DNA from: Allobosea sp. ASV33
GTDB lineage: Bacteria > Pseudomonadota > Alphaproteobacteria > Rhizobiales > Beijerinckiaceae
Direction: 5' to 3'
Assembly (NCBI RefSeq): GCF_016428755.1
Contig: NZ_JAELTI010000052.1
Coordinates: 1-36,928, forward strand
Length of the DNA stretch: 36,928 nucleotides
Part shown: positions 8,567 through 20,688 of the stretch, piece after piece
Layout: each line of letters begins with the position of its first letter
Numbering within the stretch: position 1 is the stretch's first letter
Program-made: the position numbers and the translations under genes
The notes under the pieces: generated by a model
Database searches by the model: none
What the model was told of the DNA's origin: nothing
The model's input: the letters and a program-made list of their open reading frames with translations, nothing else

Positions 8567-8672
8567 CGCATCTGGCTTCCGGCTTTGTCGCCTTCAACGG
8601 GTCGGAAGCGGACTTTCAGTGTGGTCCAGCATAATGTTGCGAAAGCTCAGCTTGAACTCAGCGGAGACCAGC

Positions 8673-9275
8673 GTGACTGAACCAGCCATCACACCATCGA
8701 TGACCCTCTATATTGCACCCGGCTCAAGCTCGATGGCTGCCCATATCGCGCTTTACGAGGTCGGCGCTACCTTCGAGGTTCGTCCACTCTCGTTTCACCG
8801 TCGTGAAAACCGTGCTCACGAGTATGTAGCGCTCAATCCAGAAGGTAAGGTCCCAACACTCGTTATCGACGGCCGACCACTCACGGAGGTGGCCGCAATT
8901 CTTTTCTACCTCGCCCGGCAGTTCCCGAAATCCAAGCTGCTGCCCGATAATGCGGAGGGACAGGCGCAGGCTGTGTCCTGGATGTCCTTTGCCGCCGCGA
9001 CCCTGCACCCGGCCAGAAGGCTGGGCCTAGAGAGAGCGGCGGCCGTCTACGCTATAGCTGACCGGCGAATGACTGGACGGAAATGGGTTCTCCCTGGCTA
9101 TTCCATTGCCGACATTCATCTCTTCCGCTTGTTCTGGCGATTCAACGCTTCATTGCGGCCGCCGCCTGGAGCTTTCCCGAACCTCTCGGCTCACCACGAC
9201 CGGATGCTAGATCGCCCCGCAGTGCAACGCACGATCGAGGCCGAGGCCGCAATCGGATATGAACTGCCCGCTTAA
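8673..9275 (+). CDS. Glutathione S-transferase-like protein, possibly shortened
   Basis: This is a 200-residue GST-fold protein. The N-terminal thioredoxin-like domain is clear: MTLYIAPGSSSMAAHIAL with the active-site Ser region, VALNPEGKVPTLVIDG with the cis-Pro, and LTEVAAIL for the glutathione gamma-glutamyl contact. The C-terminal helical domain has SIADIHLF. Between TLHPARR (about 122) and the MTGRKWVLPG segment it looks 15-20 residues shorter than usual relatives, so a helix may be missing. GTG 8673 is preferred because GGAGA lies 7 nt upstream; ATG 8700 has no such site. Codon use and G+C look less extreme than in the neighbours, which may mark transfer. Confidence 0.75.
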   Translation: MTEPAITPSMTLYIAPGSSSMAAHIALYEVGATFEVRPLSFHRRENRAHEYVALNPEGKVPTLVIDGRPLTEVAAILFYLARQFPKSKLLPDNAEGQAQAVSWMSFAAATLHPARRLGLERAAAVYAIADRRMTGRKWVLPGYSIADIHLFRLFWRFNASLRPPPGAFPNLSAHHDRMLDRPAVQRTIEAEAAIGYELPA

Positions 9276-9322
9276 TCTCAAGGAAGAGCCTCCGCAATCG
9301 ATCGAAAGTGACCGCACCTAGA

Positions 9323-9981
9323 CTATTCCACCCTCACCAGCCGCCGCGCTAGAATCCGATGCTCCGCTAGCGGTGCGTGCATAACATAGCGCAATTCGTA
9401 GAGACCGGGCTGGTCGGGCGCTTCCAGCATCGCCTCGACATTCTCGGCCGGGAAGAAGCGCGGGCCGTCCGCATCGGCCGGCGCATCGGGTCTCACCAGC
9501 ATCACACGATCCTGCTCGCCATTGGGGCCGATGCCCCGTACCGGCAGGCCCTGGCCGCGGCTGATGCGCTCGGGCGCGGCGAGCGTCGCGCTCGGCTCGG
9601 TGGTGGCGAGCGGCTGGCGCAGCAGGATCACGGGCGCGCCGTCCTTCTCGACCGTCAGGCGCAGCTCGTAGGTGCTGATGGCGCCGGGCGTCGGCAGGGC
9701 CGGCACCGTGTTCTTCAACGCGACGACGACGATCGCCTTGTCCGCCGGATCGTCCGGCCGGGCGATGGCGAGGCGAGCGCCTTGCGGTGCGTTGCTCAGG
9801 AGGACGCTAAGCGGGGCGCCGGCCATGATGGTCCGCGCCGCCGAAAGCGAAGGCTGCGACACGCGCGGCGTGGGCTTCTCCTGCTTCTGTGCGGCAGCCG
9901 CAGCCGGCCAGAGGCCGGCCGCGATCAAGAGAGCGCGGCGGGAGAGGGCGCCCATGGCGGCGCCGTTCTGCCGCGACGCCA

Positions 9982-9982
<1 letters not shown>
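9323..9982 (-). CDS. Exported protein of unknown function
   Basis: This is a 219-residue protein. The N-terminus contains SRRALLIAAGLWPAAAAAQ, a twin-arginine-like or Sec signal with cleavage near residue 31. The rest is beta-rich. The segment APDQPGLYELRYVM resembles a short Ig-like module seen in some von Willebrand factor A lipoproteins, but no VWA domain is present. The start overlaps the alaS stop (TGATG), so it is probably co-translated with alaS; a second ATG at 9955 would also keep the signal peptide. Function cannot be assigned. Confidence 0.75.
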
Positions 9983-12624
<2,642 letters not shown>

Positions 12625-12756
12625 CGCTATTTGCGCTTCTCAACTCGGGCAGAGGCCGGGCGCGCCCAGCAGGAAGGTCCGGTTCTAGTCAGGCGGCTCG
12701 CCGCTGTCCAGAAAGCTTGATGCAGCGCACCACCCGCAAGGCCTTATCGGCAAACG

Positions 12757-12782
12757 AAAACGGGCGGCCCGAAGGCCGCCCG
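12757..12782 (-). terminator. Intrinsic terminator of recA with UUCG loop
   Basis: On the minus strand the 9-bp stem cgggcggcc/ggccgcccg (12761-12782) closes on a TTCG tetraloop and is followed by TTTTCGTTTG. It is a very stable Rho-independent terminator. It lies about 120 bp past the recA stop, with a family A repeat between them, and it separates recA from alaS. Confidence 0.9.
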
Positions 12783-12793
12783 CTTGATGGAAC

Positions 12794-12890
12794 GTCATTC
12801 TCGGGCGCAGCGAAGCGCAGACCGGAGAATCTCTCTCGGGATAGGTCGCCTCATTCGCCCTGAGATGCTCGGGTCAAGCCCGAGCATGAC
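12794..12890. repeat. Dispersed palindrome-ended repeat, family A, copy 2
   Basis: This 97-bp element opens GTCATTCTCGGGC and closes CCGAGCATGAC. Read in reverse complement it matches copy 1 (4688-4792) module for module. It lies 13 bp past the recA stop, inside the recA transcript and before its terminator. Confidence 0.8.
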
Positions 12891-12903
12891 GGAGTTGGTC
12901 GTC

Positions 12904-13989
12904 TCAGGCCTCGCCTTCGTCGAGATCGTCCGCAGTCGGGTCCGCCTGGTCGAGGATGCGGTCGGCGACGAGGCCGGAATTCTGGCGGATCGTGGCCTCG
13001 ATCTTGGCGGCGAGGTCCGGGTTGGCCTTGAGGAAGGTCTTGGCGTTCTCGCGACCCTGGCCGAGGCGCTGGCTGTCGAAGGAGAACCAGGCGCCAGCCT
13101 TCTCGACCATGCCGGCCTTGACGCCGAGATCGATCAGTTCACCGACCTTGGAGATGCCCTCGCCGAACATGATGTCGAACTCGACCTGCTTGAAGGGCGG
13201 CGCGACCTTGTTCTTGACGACCTTGACGCGAACCTGGTTGCCGGTCGCCTCGTCGCGCTCCTTCAGCGTCGAGACGCGGCGGATGTCGAGGCGCACCGAG
13301 GCGTAGAACTTGAGCGCATTGCCGCCGGTGGTGGTCTCCGGCGAGCCGTACATCACGCCGATCTTCATGCGGATCTGGTTGATGAAGATGACCATGCAGT
13401 TCGAGCGCGAGATCGAGGCGGTGAGCTTGCGCAGAGCCTGGCTCATCAGGCGGGCCTGGAGGCCCGGCTGGACATCGCCCATCTCGCCCTCGATCTCGGC
13501 GCGCGGCGTGAGGGCCGCGACGGAATCGACCACGAGCACGTCGATCGCGCCGGAGCGGACGAGCGTGTCGGTGATCTCCAGAGCCTGCTCGCCGGTATCG
13601 GGCTGCGAGATCAGCAGGTCGTCGAGATTGACGCCGAGCTTGCGGGCATAGACCGGATCGAGCGCATGCTCGGCATCGACGAAGGCGCAGACGCCGCCCT
13701 TCTTCTGGGCCTCGGCGATGGTGTGAAGAGCGAGCGTGGTCTTGCCCGAGGATTCCGGTCCGTAGATTTCGATGACGCGGCCCCTGGGGAGGCCGCCGAC
13801 GCCGAGCGCGATGTCGAGGCCGAGCGAACCGGTCGAGATCGTCTCGATCTCGATCGAGGGCGAATTCTTGCCGAGCCGCATGATCGAACCCTTGCCGAAG
13901 GCGCGTTCAATCTGGGAGAGCGCTGCATCGAGCGCCTTGGCCTTATCCATCGAGGAGCCTTCCACGAGTTTGAGATTCGCCTGATTCAC
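12904..13989 (-). CDS. recA: Recombinase RecA
   Basis: This 361-residue recombinase performs homologous strand exchange and acts as co-protease for LexA. The Walker A motif GPESSGKT is at 77-84. Further family segments include [32 protein letters not shown] and [16 protein letters not shown]. The C-terminus is acidic (ADDLDEGEA), as usual. The start is GTG at 13989 with AAGGAG 8 nt upstream. An SOS box lies about 85 bp upstream, so LexA control is expected. Confidence 0.97.
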   Translation of the reverse strand: MNQANLKLVEGSSMDKAKALDAALSQIERAFGKGSIMRLGKNSPSIEIETISTGSLGLDIALGVGGLPRGRVIEIYGPESSGKTTLALHTIAEAQKKGGVCAFVDAEHALDPVYARKLGVNLDDLLISQPDTGEQALEITDTLVRSGAIDVLVVDSVAALTPRAEIEGEMGDVQPGLQARLMSQALRKLTASISRSNCMVIFINQIRMKIGVMYGSPETTTGGNALKFYASVRLDIRRVSTLKERDEATGNQVRVKVVKNKVAPPFKQVEFDIMFGEGISKVGELIDLGVKAGMVEKAGAWFSFDSQRLGQGRENAKTFLKANPDLAAKIEATIRQNSGLVADRILDQADPTADDLDEGEA

Positions 13990-14073
13990 GGTTCGGGCTC
14001 CTTATGGCAGGGCGAGGGGGACATCTCAATGCGTCTTGACATGAGGATGGTCACGCTTTGTTCTTGGTCGCAA

Positions 14074-14088
14074 GTTCTTTTTTTGTTC
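14074..14088. promoter_or_regulatory. LexA (SOS) box upstream of recA
   Basis: GTTC-TTTTTTT-GTTC matches exactly the alphaproteobacterial LexA operator GTTC-N7-GTTC. It lies about 85 bp upstream of the recA GTG and over 200 bp from the divergent transporter. A further GTTC at 14060-14063 is at a different spacing and is probably not part of the operator. Confidence 0.85.
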
Positions 14089-14295
14089 CCGATGTCAGTT
14101 TCTGTCAGGAGGTCGGCGAGGCGGCGCGTTCTCGCTTTCGAGCGTAGGTCGATATGCGTAGGGTGGGATCGTTCAATTTCTAATGCGCCGACCCATGTGC
14201 TTGATGCATGGCTGTGGCGTCGCGTTTCGCCTGCCTGCCCTGGTACATTCCTGTTATTGCGCGCCGTCTCTCGCCCGTTATCGAAAGTTGCCAAC

Positions 14296-15612
14296 GTGTC
14301 TTCCGCATCGGCCGCATCCGCATCCCTGAACTCTCCGGCGCGTGTCCTGTTCGCCAGCCTGATCGGCACGACGATCGAGTTCTTCGACTTCTATATCTAT
14401 GCGACGGCGGCGGTGATCGTATTCCCGAAGCTGTTCTTCCCGGCGAGCGATCCGACGTCAGCGATGCTGTCGTCCTTCGTGACCTTCGCCATCGCCTTCT
14501 TTGCGCGGCCGGTCGGCGCGGCGCTGTTCGGCCATTTCGGAGACCGGATCGGCCGCAAGGCGACGCTGGTCGCGGCGCTCATGACGATGGGTCTTTCGAC
14601 CGTGGCAATCGGGCTTCTGCCCAGTTATGCGCAGGTCGGCATCGCCGCGCCGCTGCTGCTGGCGCTGTGCCGCCTTGGCCAGGGGCTCGGTCTCGGCGGC
14701 GAATGGGGCGGGGCGGTTCTGCTCGCGACGGAGAACGCTCCTCCCGGCAAGGAGGCGTGGTACGGCATGTTCCCGCAACTGGGGGCGCCGATCGGCTTCA
14801 TCATGGCGACCGGCAGCTTCCTGTTGTTGTCCGACGTTCTCAGCGAGGAGCAGTTCTTCTCCTTCGGCTGGCGCATCCCGTTCATCGCCAGCGCGCTGCT
14901 CGTCTTCATCGGTTTGTGGATGCGGCTGAAGATCAGCGAGACGCCGGCCTTCCGGAAGGCGATGGACAAGCAGGAGCGCGTGAAGGTGCCGCTGGCGAGC
15001 GTGTTCGGGCAGCACAAACTGCCGCTGTTGATCGGCACTTTCGCCGCGCTAGCGACCTTCGTGCTGTTCTACATCATGACGGTGTTCTCGCTGAGCTGGG
15101 CGACGACCCGGCTGGGCTATACCCGCAACCAGTTCCTGCCCGTGCAGATGGCCGGCGTCGTCTTCTTCGGCCTGATGATCCCCGTCTCGGCCGTGCTGGC
15201 CGATCGGTTCGGCCGCCGCCGCGCGTTGATCGGCACGTCTCTGGGCATCGCGCTGTTCGGCTTTCTGGTGGGACCGCTCTTCGTCGCAGGGAGCATTCCC
15301 AGCGTACTGCTGTTCTCGGTTCTGGGCTTCGCTCTGATGGGCTTCACCTATGGGCCGATCGGCACGGCGCTGGCCGAGATCTTCCCGACCGCGGTGCGCT
15401 ACACCGGCGCGTCCCTGACCTTCAACCTGGGCAGCATCGTCGGCGCGTCGCTCGCACCGTTCATCGCGACCTGGCTGGCGAGCACCTACAGCCTGTCCCA
15501 TGTCGGCTACTACATGACGGCGGCCGCCCTGGTGACGATCGTCGCACTGCTGGCGATGGGCCGGCCGGTCGAAGAGAGCAGGGCGGCGGCTAATGTTGCT
15601 CGAGCTGAGTGA
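14296..15612 (+). CDS. MHS-type MFS transporter (metabolite:H+ symporter)
   Basis: This is a 438-residue inner-membrane protein with about 12 hydrophobic segments. GTTIEFFDFYIYATAA near residue 25, the loop 2-3 motif GHFGDRIGRKATL, RLGQGLGLGGEWGGAVLL and FPTAVRYTGASLTFNLG are all typical of the metabolite:H+ symporter branch of the major facilitator superfamily (relatives of ShiA, ProP and KgtP). The substrate, probably an organic acid or osmolyte, cannot be told from sequence. The frame is open far upstream, but that part is antisense to recA and has no family likeness; GTG 14296 gives the usual length. The ribosome-binding site is weak (GAAAG). Confidence 0.88.
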   Translation: MSSASAASASLNSPARVLFASLIGTTIEFFDFYIYATAAVIVFPKLFFPASDPTSAMLSSFVTFAIAFFARPVGAALFGHFGDRIGRKATLVAALMTMGLSTVAIGLLPSYAQVGIAAPLLLALCRLGQGLGLGGEWGGAVLLATENAPPGKEAWYGMFPQLGAPIGFIMATGSFLLLSDVLSEEQFFSFGWRIPFIASALLVFIGLWMRLKISETPAFRKAMDKQERVKVPLASVFGQHKLPLLIGTFAALATFVLFYIMTVFSLSWATTRLGYTRNQFLPVQMAGVVFFGLMIPVSAVLADRFGRRRALIGTSLGIALFGFLVGPLFVAGSIPSVLLFSVLGFALMGFTYGPIGTALAEIFPTAVRYTGASLTFNLGSIVGASLAPFIATWLASTYSLSHVGYYMTAAALVTIVALLAMGRPVEESRAAANVARAE

Positions 15613-15728
15613 TGCGGCAGAGCTGAAAATCAAGAAAAGGCAGCGATCAGGTCAATCCTGATTATCTCCTTTTTGCGTATACTAAATTTTGCAACAGGAT
15701 AGTCTAAGGGAAAGTGCAGATCTGTCGG

Positions 15729-16010
15729 TGAGGCGCCATCGGCGTGCTCGTTTATGAAACGAGCGTCAGAAAGCAAACGACAACTGGTTAGGATGAGACC
15801 GCCAGTGTGCCCTTACGTACTCCTGACGACGGCGTCGCCATCGGGTGTAAGCTCGAACTGCCACAGCTTTCTTCTTCAACACGTAGCTCATGCCAAAGCT
15901 TCCATGCTTTTCGACGAGGTAGTCTCGTCGCCCTCAGCTCACATCATGTGAGCCGTGGCCCATGCGGGACAGCCAAACGGCTGCAAAGCGGAAGTGCCGA
16001 TGGCGCCTCA
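15729..16010. mobile_element. 282-bp element with 15-bp terminal inverted repeats
   Basis: The sequence tgaggcgccatcggc (15729-15743) recurs as an exact reverse complement at 15996-16010, bounding 282 bp. Inside are three short perfect hairpins: gctcgttt-atg-aaacgagc (15746-15764), cgacgag-gtagt-ctcgtcg (15912-15930) and gctcaca-tca-tgtgagc (15937-15953), and a 41-residue frame on the minus strand. G+C is visibly lower than in the neighbours. No target duplication is evident next to the ends. The size and ends suggest a miniature inverted-repeat (MITE-like) element, but no parent transposon was recognised. The rest of the 15613-16051 gap shows no gene. Confidence 0.5.
15766..15891 (-). CDS. 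Possible 41-residue basic protein
   Basis: This small frame runs from ATG 15891, with GGAAG 8 nt upstream, to TGA at 15766. The product is strongly basic, with VRAYTR, then an Arg-rich stretch and EYVRAHWRSHP, ending NQLSFAF. The paired VRxYTR...YVRxHxRS pattern is reminiscent of small proteins seen on rhizobial plasmids and islands, but this is from memory and unproven. It sits wholly inside the 282-bp inverted-repeat element, and a hairpin begins 2 nt past its stop. It may also be chance; length alone does not prove coding. Confidence 0.35.
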   Translation of the reverse strand: MSYVLKKKAVAVRAYTRWRRRRQEYVRAHWRSHPNQLSFAF

Positions 16011-16051
16011 AGATAATTTGTTACTGATTCGCGATTTGCCGCAAAGGAGCT

Positions 16052-18595
16052 TCACCCCATCGCCGCCTTCACGGTCTCGACGAGCTGCTTCATCGTGAAG
16101 GGCTTGGGCAGGAAGTGGAATTCCTCGCCCTCGGGCAGGTTCTTGCGGAAGGCCTCCTCGGCATAGCCGGAGACGAAGACGACCTTGGTGTTCGGGTTGC
16201 GCTTACGCAATTCGCCGAGCAGCGTCGGGCCATCCATTTCCGGCATCACCACGTCGGAGACGACGAGGTCGATCTTGCCGTCGTTCTGCAGGAAGAGATC
16301 GAGCGCCTCGACGCCGGATGCCGCCTCATGGACGGTGTAGCCGCGCGAGATCAGCATGCGGGCGTTGAGCGCCCGCACGGCGTCCTCGTCCTCGACCAGC
16401 AGGATGACGCCGGCGCCGGTATGGTCGGCGGCGAGCTTCTTCGGGGCTTCCTTGGCCGCGGCCTCGGCGGCGATCTCCTCCTGGCTCGGCACATGGCGCG
16501 GCAGGAAGATCCGGAAGGCCGTGCCCTTGCCGATGGTCGAGTCGACGAAGACATAGCCGCCGGTCTGCTTGACGATGCCGTAGACCATGGAGAGGCCGAG
16601 GCCGGTACCCTTGCCGACCTCCTTGGTGGTGAAGAAGGGCTCGAAGATCTTGTCGAGATGCTCCTGCGGGATGCCGGTGCCGGTATCCTCGACTTCCAGC
16701 AGCACATAGTCGTCGGCCGGCAGGGCCTCGTGTCCGAAGGTGGCGCAGTCCTCGCGGGTGACGTTGCGGGTGCGGACCGCGAGCTTGCCGCCGTCCGGCA
16801 TGGCGTCGCGGGCGTTGACGGCAAGGTTGACGATGACCTGCTCGAGCTGACCGAGATCGGCCTTGACCGGCCAGAGGTCGCGGCCCTGGCGGACGTCGAG
16901 CGTGACCTTGTCGGCGACGACGCGCTTCAGCATCAGCGAGAGATCGGACAGCACCTCGCCGAGCTCCAGAACCTGCGGGCGCAGGGTCTGGCGGCGCGAG
17001 AAGGCGAGCAACTGCCGGACCAGCGCCGCGGCGCGGTAGGCGTTCTGCTTGATCTGCATGATGTCCGGGAAGGACGGATCGGTCGGCCGGTGGCTGGCGA
17101 GCAGGAACTCGGAGGCGTTGATGATGACCTGCAGCACGTTGTTGAAATCGTGCGCGATGCCGCCGGCAAGCTGGCCGACCGCCTGCATCTTGCCGGCCTG
17201 GTCCATATTGTCGCGCAGCTTGCGCTCGGCCGTGGTTTCCAGCGCGTAGACGATGGCGCGCTCGCCGTCGCCGCCCTCGGTGCCGGCGACGGGGGTGAGG
17301 TAGAGCTTGGCCGAGCGGCCGTCCTCGCCAGCGAGCGCAAGGTCGAGCGGGGCGCCGCCCGAGCGGCCGGCGACGACCTCCGCCAGCGCCTCGTCGAGCC
17401 CGGGGGCAGACGCGACAAGATCGTGGATGGTGCGCGGTCGCAGGCCCGCCGGGATCAGGCGGGCGAAGGCCGCGTTGGAATGCAGGATGGCGCCGGCCTC
17501 GTCGATGGTGGCGATCGCCATCGGCGTCGAATGGAAGAAGCGGGCGAAGCGGACCTCGGCATCGCTGCCGCCATCGGCGCCGGCCTCGCCGGTCGTGCGG
17601 TTGAGGACGAGGGTGCGCGAGGGGCCGGCCCGGCCGTCCTGCCCGAAAGCGACCTGGTGATGCAGGCGCACGGGCAGAGGGGCGCCGTTGCGGCGCTTCA
17701 GGTCGACATCGAGCACCTCGACGCGGACATCGCCGGGCTGGCCCCGGATCGCCTGGATCAGCGCGGCGGCCGAGGGCGTGCAGACATCGTCGAGATGCAG
17801 GCCGCCCGAGCCGAAGCGGGCGAGGTCGAAATCGAGCCAGCCGGAGAGGGTGGCGTTGAGATAGGAGATTTCGCCGTCGGCATCGATCGAGATGAAGCCT
17901 GCGGGCGCATGATCGAGATAGTCGATCGCGTGCTGGAGTTCCTGGAAGGCGTTCTCCTGGCGCTCGCGCTCGGGCGTGATGTCGGAGACGGACCAGAGCG
18001 TGGCGGTCGTGGCCTCGCGGCGGACGGGCGAGACGCGGACGCGATACCAGCCGACCTCGCCGCGACCGTTCAGGGCGGGCTCCAGCCGGACCTCCTCGAC
18101 CAGACGGCGATGCTCGCGGGCAGCGGTGGCGAGCCGGTAGATCGCCTCGGAAACATCGGCGCGGCCGGTGAGCAGCCGGCCGACGGGCTTCAGGTCGTTG
18201 GCGCCAGTGGCGCCCGCCAGCGCGAGATAGGCCTCGTTGGCATAGACGACCTCGTTCTCGCTTTCGGTCACGACGATGCCGTCATCGGCGCGGTCGACGA
18301 TCGCCTTGGTCAGGTCGTTGCGGGAGGCGCGGCCGGAAAACTGCACGAGGCCGATGGCGAAGGCGAAGAGGCCGAAGACGCCGACGACCGACAGGAGGGC
18401 GAGCAGACCAAGGATCAGCGGCTGCGCCCATTCATTGGCGAGGAAGCCGAGCGCGATCGCCGCGCCGACGAGCAGGGCCGCGACGAACAGGATGATCCCG
18501 ATATGGCCGGGCTTGTCCGAGCGATCGATCGTATTGGTCGCCGTGCTTCCGCTCATTGCGGTCAAACCCGTTTTCTTGCTGGCCTCTTGGGGCAC
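16052..18595 (-). CDS. cckA: Hybrid sensor kinase CckA
   Basis: This is an 847-residue membrane-bound hybrid histidine kinase. Two transmembrane helices lie at about 31-53 and 58-85. PAS-type domains follow at about 95-205, 220-330 and 345-455. The HisKA segment has [16 protein letters not shown] with phospho-accepting H482. The ATPase domain has [17 protein letters not shown] and [12 protein letters not shown]. The receiver (729-847) has D781 in [11 protein letters not shown] and K in LPKPF. Order and sequence match CckA, which feeds phosphate through ChpT to CtrA and CpdR and controls cell cycle and motility in alphaproteobacteria. GTG 18595 has AGGA 6 nt upstream; ATG 18556 is an alternative. 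It follows the flhB operon on the same strand after a 185-bp gap holding a family A repeat. Confidence 0.92.
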   Translation of the reverse strand: MPQEASKKTGLTAMSGSTATNTIDRSDKPGHIGIILFVAALLVGAAIALGFLANEWAQPLILGLLALLSVVGVFGLFAFAIGLVQFSGRASRNDLTKAIVDRADDGIVVTESENEVVYANEAYLALAGATGANDLKPVGRLLTGRADVSEAIYRLATAAREHRRLVEEVRLEPALNGRGEVGWYRVRVSPVRREATTATLWSVSDITPERERQENAFQELQHAIDYLDHAPAGFISIDADGEISYLNATLSGWLDFDLARFGSGGLHLDDVCTPSAAALIQAIRGQPGDVRVEVLDVDLKRRNGAPLPVRLHHQVAFGQDGRAGPSRTLVLNRTTGEAGADGGSDAEVRFARFFHSTPMAIATIDEAGAILHSNAAFARLIPAGLRPRTIHDLVASAPGLDEALAEVVAGRSGGAPLDLALAGEDGRSAKLYLTPVAGTEGGDGERAIVYALETTAERKLRDNMDQAGKMQAVGQLAGGIAHDFNNVLQVIINASEFLLASHRPTDPSFPDIMQIKQNAYRAAALVRQLLAFSRRQTLRPQVLELGEVLSDLSLMLKRVVADKVTLDVRQGRDLWPVKADLGQLEQVIVNLAVNARDAMPDGGKLAVRTRNVTREDCATFGHEALPADDYVLLEVEDTGTGIPQEHLDKIFEPFFTTKEVGKGTGLGLSMVYGIVKQTGGYVFVDSTIGKGTAFRIFLPRHVPSQEEIAAEAAAKEAPKKLAADHTGAGVILLVEDEDAVRALNARMLISRGYTVHEAASGVEALDLFLQNDGKIDLVVSDVVMPEMDGPTLLGELRKRNPNTKVVFVSGYAEEAFRKNLPEGEEFHFLPKPFTMKQLVETVKAAMG

Positions 18596-18619
18596 ACTGC
18601 ATCCTGACCGGAACAGGCC

Positions 18620-18712
18620 GTCATTCCGGGCAAGCCGCGTAGCGGCGCCGATCCGGAATCCATCGCAAGGCTTTGCGTTCTACGATGGATCCCGGGTCAA
18701 GCCCGGGATGAC
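18620..18712. repeat. Dispersed palindrome-ended repeat, family A, variant copy 3
   Basis: This 93-bp element opens GTCATTCCGGGC and closes GCCCGGGATGAC, so its ends form an imperfect palindrome. It shares with copies 1 and 2 the GTCAT/ATGAC ends, an internal gcgtagcgg-like module and the gggtcaagccc module. It lies between flhB and cckA. Confidence 0.75.
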
Positions 18713-18780
18713 GGCGCGGTTCCGTCGACGCAACATACCCGCGACCAGAGACAATTCCGTTTATTCGCATCCGTGCCGAG

Positions 18781-19848
18781 TTAGGCGCGCCGGCCCTTCA
18801 GGCGCAAGACGTATCCGATGACTTCGGCGACAGCCTGATAGTGTTCGACAGGAATTTCTTCGTCGATGTCGACAGTGGCATAGAGAGCACGCGCGAGCGG
18901 CGGATTTTCGACGATCGGGACGCGGTGCTCGCCGGCGACCTCGCGGATCTTCAGGGCCATCGCATCGACGCCCTTGGCGAGGCAGAGCGGGGCTGCCATG
19001 CCGGGCTCGTATTGCAGGGCGACGGCGAAGTGGGTCGGGTTGGTGATGATCACGGTCGCCTTGGGGACGGCCGCCATCATGCGCTTGCGGACGCGCTGGG
19101 AGCGGAGCTGGCGCAGCTTCGCCTTGACCTCGGGATTGCCTTCCGAGTTCTTGAACTCGTCCTTCATCTCCTGCTTGGTCATCTTCTGGCGCTGGTACCA
19201 GGAGAAGCGCTGCCAACCGAAATCGCCGAGGGCGATGATGGCGAAGAGCGCGAGGACCGCGCCCATCAACTGGATCGCGAGCGAGAGCGTCGCCGGCATC
19301 AGCGCCTCGACCCCCATCTGGGCGAAGCCCTCGAGCCGGTCGTGCTGCGCCCAGAGCGTGTACCAGACCACGATGCCGATCAGGGCCGTCTTGGCGAGAC
19401 CCTTGGCGAAATTGACCCAGGCTTCCTTGCCGAAGAGCCGCTTGGCGCCCGCCATCGGCGAGATGCGGTTGAACTTCGGCATCAGTGGCTCGAAGGTCCA
19501 GAGCGGCTTGTGCTGGAGCAGGGCCCCGGCAAGTCCGGCGCAGAGGATGAAGGCGAAGGGAAGGCCCAGCGCCATGAAGCCGGTGAGCACGCCGCGCTGC
19601 GTGACCTGCATGAAGGAGGCGCCGTCGGCCGGCACCTGATGCGCGTTCATCAGGAAGGAGCGCAGCGACAGCATCGCCTCGCGGGCCGACCACCCGGCGG
19701 CGACCATCAGGGCCAGCGTGAAGCCGCAGAGCACGAAGAAGGTCCCGATCTCCTGCGATTTGGGGACGTCGCCTTTCTCGGTGGCTTCGTCCAGCTTTCG
19801 CTGGGTCGGGTCTTCTGTTCTGTCTTCGTTTTCGGCTTCCTCGGACAT
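18781..19848 (-). CDS. flhB: Flagellar export switch protein FlhB
   Basis: This is a 355-residue inner-membrane part of the flagellar type III export gate, which sets the switch from hook to filament substrates. The N-terminus EDRTEDPTQRKLDEATEKG is diagnostic. Four transmembrane segments lie at about 35-53, 88-110, 150-167 and 185-208. The cytoplasmic domain carries the autocleavage site NPTH (N270-P271). The C-terminal YQAVAEVIGYVLRLKG is also typical. ATG 19848 lies 7 nt past the fliR stop, consistent with one operon. Confidence 0.96.
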   Translation of the reverse strand: MSEEAENEDRTEDPTQRKLDEATEKGDVPKSQEIGTFFVLCGFTLALMVAAGWSAREAMLSLRSFLMNAHQVPADGASFMQVTQRGVLTGFMALGLPFAFILCAGLAGALLQHKPLWTFEPLMPKFNRISPMAGAKRLFGKEAWVNFAKGLAKTALIGIVVWYTLWAQHDRLEGFAQMGVEALMPATLSLAIQLMGAVLALFAIIALGDFGWQRFSWYQRQKMTKQEMKDEFKNSEGNPEVKAKLRQLRSQRVRKRMMAAVPKATVIITNPTHFAVALQYEPGMAAPLCLAKGVDAMALKIREVAGEHRVPIVENPPLARALYATVDIDEEIPVEHYQAVAEVIGYVLRLKGRRA

Positions 19849-19855
19849 GGTTTCC

Positions 19856-20611
19856 TCAGCCCGTGAACTGGCGGAGGAAGGCGCCGAGATCGTCGATGAA
19901 GACGCTCATCATCACGCCGATGACGACGAGCAGGACGAGCATGCCGCCCATGATCGAGGCGGGAACGGCGAGGAAGAAGACCTGCAATTGCGGCATCATC
20001 CGCGCGAGCACGCCCAGCCCGAGATTGAAGAGCAGGCCGAAGACGAGGAAGGGCGCGGAGATCTGGATGGCCAGGGCGAAGCCGCGCGCCGTCGAGCGGA
20101 TCGCCAGTGTCATCGTATCGGTCAGGTCGACGGCGCCGCCCGGCGGCAGCAGGCGGTAGCTTTCATGGATCGCGGCGATGGCGATGTGGTGCAGGTCCGT
20201 GGTCAGGATCAGCGTGATGCCGAGCATCGTCAGGAAATTGCCGATCGAGGGGTTCTGCATGCCGCCGGTCGGATCGACCGTCATGGCGAAGCCGAGCCCC
20301 ATCGTCTGGGCGACGAGGGTGCCGGCAGTCTGCAGGCAGGCCATGACCAATCGGGCGCAGAGCCCGATGACGAGCCCGATCAGCAATTCGCTGACGAGGA
20401 GCGCGACGACGCCGGAGACATCGCCGGGCACGCGCAAGGAGGGGCGGACGACGGGCACGATCATCAGCGCGATGAAGAAGGCGAGCGACAGCCGCGCCCG
20501 CGAGAAGATGAAGCGCTCGCCGATGCCGGGCATGAGCATGACGAGCGTGCCGACCCGCGCGAAGACGAGCACGAAAAGGGCGCTGATCTCGGGCAGGATC
20601 GCGATCTGCAT
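19856..20611 (-). CDS. fliR: Flagellar export gate protein FliR
   Basis: This is a 251-residue integral membrane protein of the FliPQR export-gate complex. The N-terminal ISALFVLVFARVGTLVMLMPGIGE and the central GFAMTVDPTGGMQNPSIGNF are characteristic, followed by several hydrophobic helices. ATG 20611 gives the family's usual N-terminus and length. An in-frame ATG at 20692 overlaps the fliQ stop (ATGA) and would add 27 basic residues; translation could begin there through coupling, so the start is uncertain. Confidence 0.93.
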   Translation of the reverse strand: MQIAILPEISALFVLVFARVGTLVMLMPGIGERFIFSRARLSLAFFIALMIVPVVRPSLRVPGDVSGVVALLVSELLIGLVIGLCARLVMACLQTAGTLVAQTMGLGFAMTVDPTGGMQNPSIGNFLTMLGITLILTTDLHHIAIAAIHESYRLLPPGGAVDLTDTMTLAIRSTARGFALAIQISAPFLVFGLLFNLGLGVLARMMPQLQVFFLAVPASIMGGMLVLLVVIGVMMSVFIDDLGAFLRQFTG

Positions 20612-20688
20612 CGTGCCGCGGGCACCTTTGCGCCAATAGGTGCGCCGCGGACCCGCGCCGGCCAGGGCCGGCAGCAGGCGCGACGGGC

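Noticed and set aside
12784..14295. A 500-codon open extension upstream of the MFS transporter
   Set aside because: It is antisense to recA, has no transporter likeness, and the transporter family starts near 14296.
15754..15951. A 65-codon plus-strand frame in the gap before cckA
   Set aside because: No ribosome-binding site; its start codon is the loop of a hairpin, and the minus-strand frame has better support.
16115..18607. An 830-codon plus-strand frame opposite cckA
   Set aside because: It is the antisense shadow of a GC-rich gene with clear kinase motifs and has no domain of its own.
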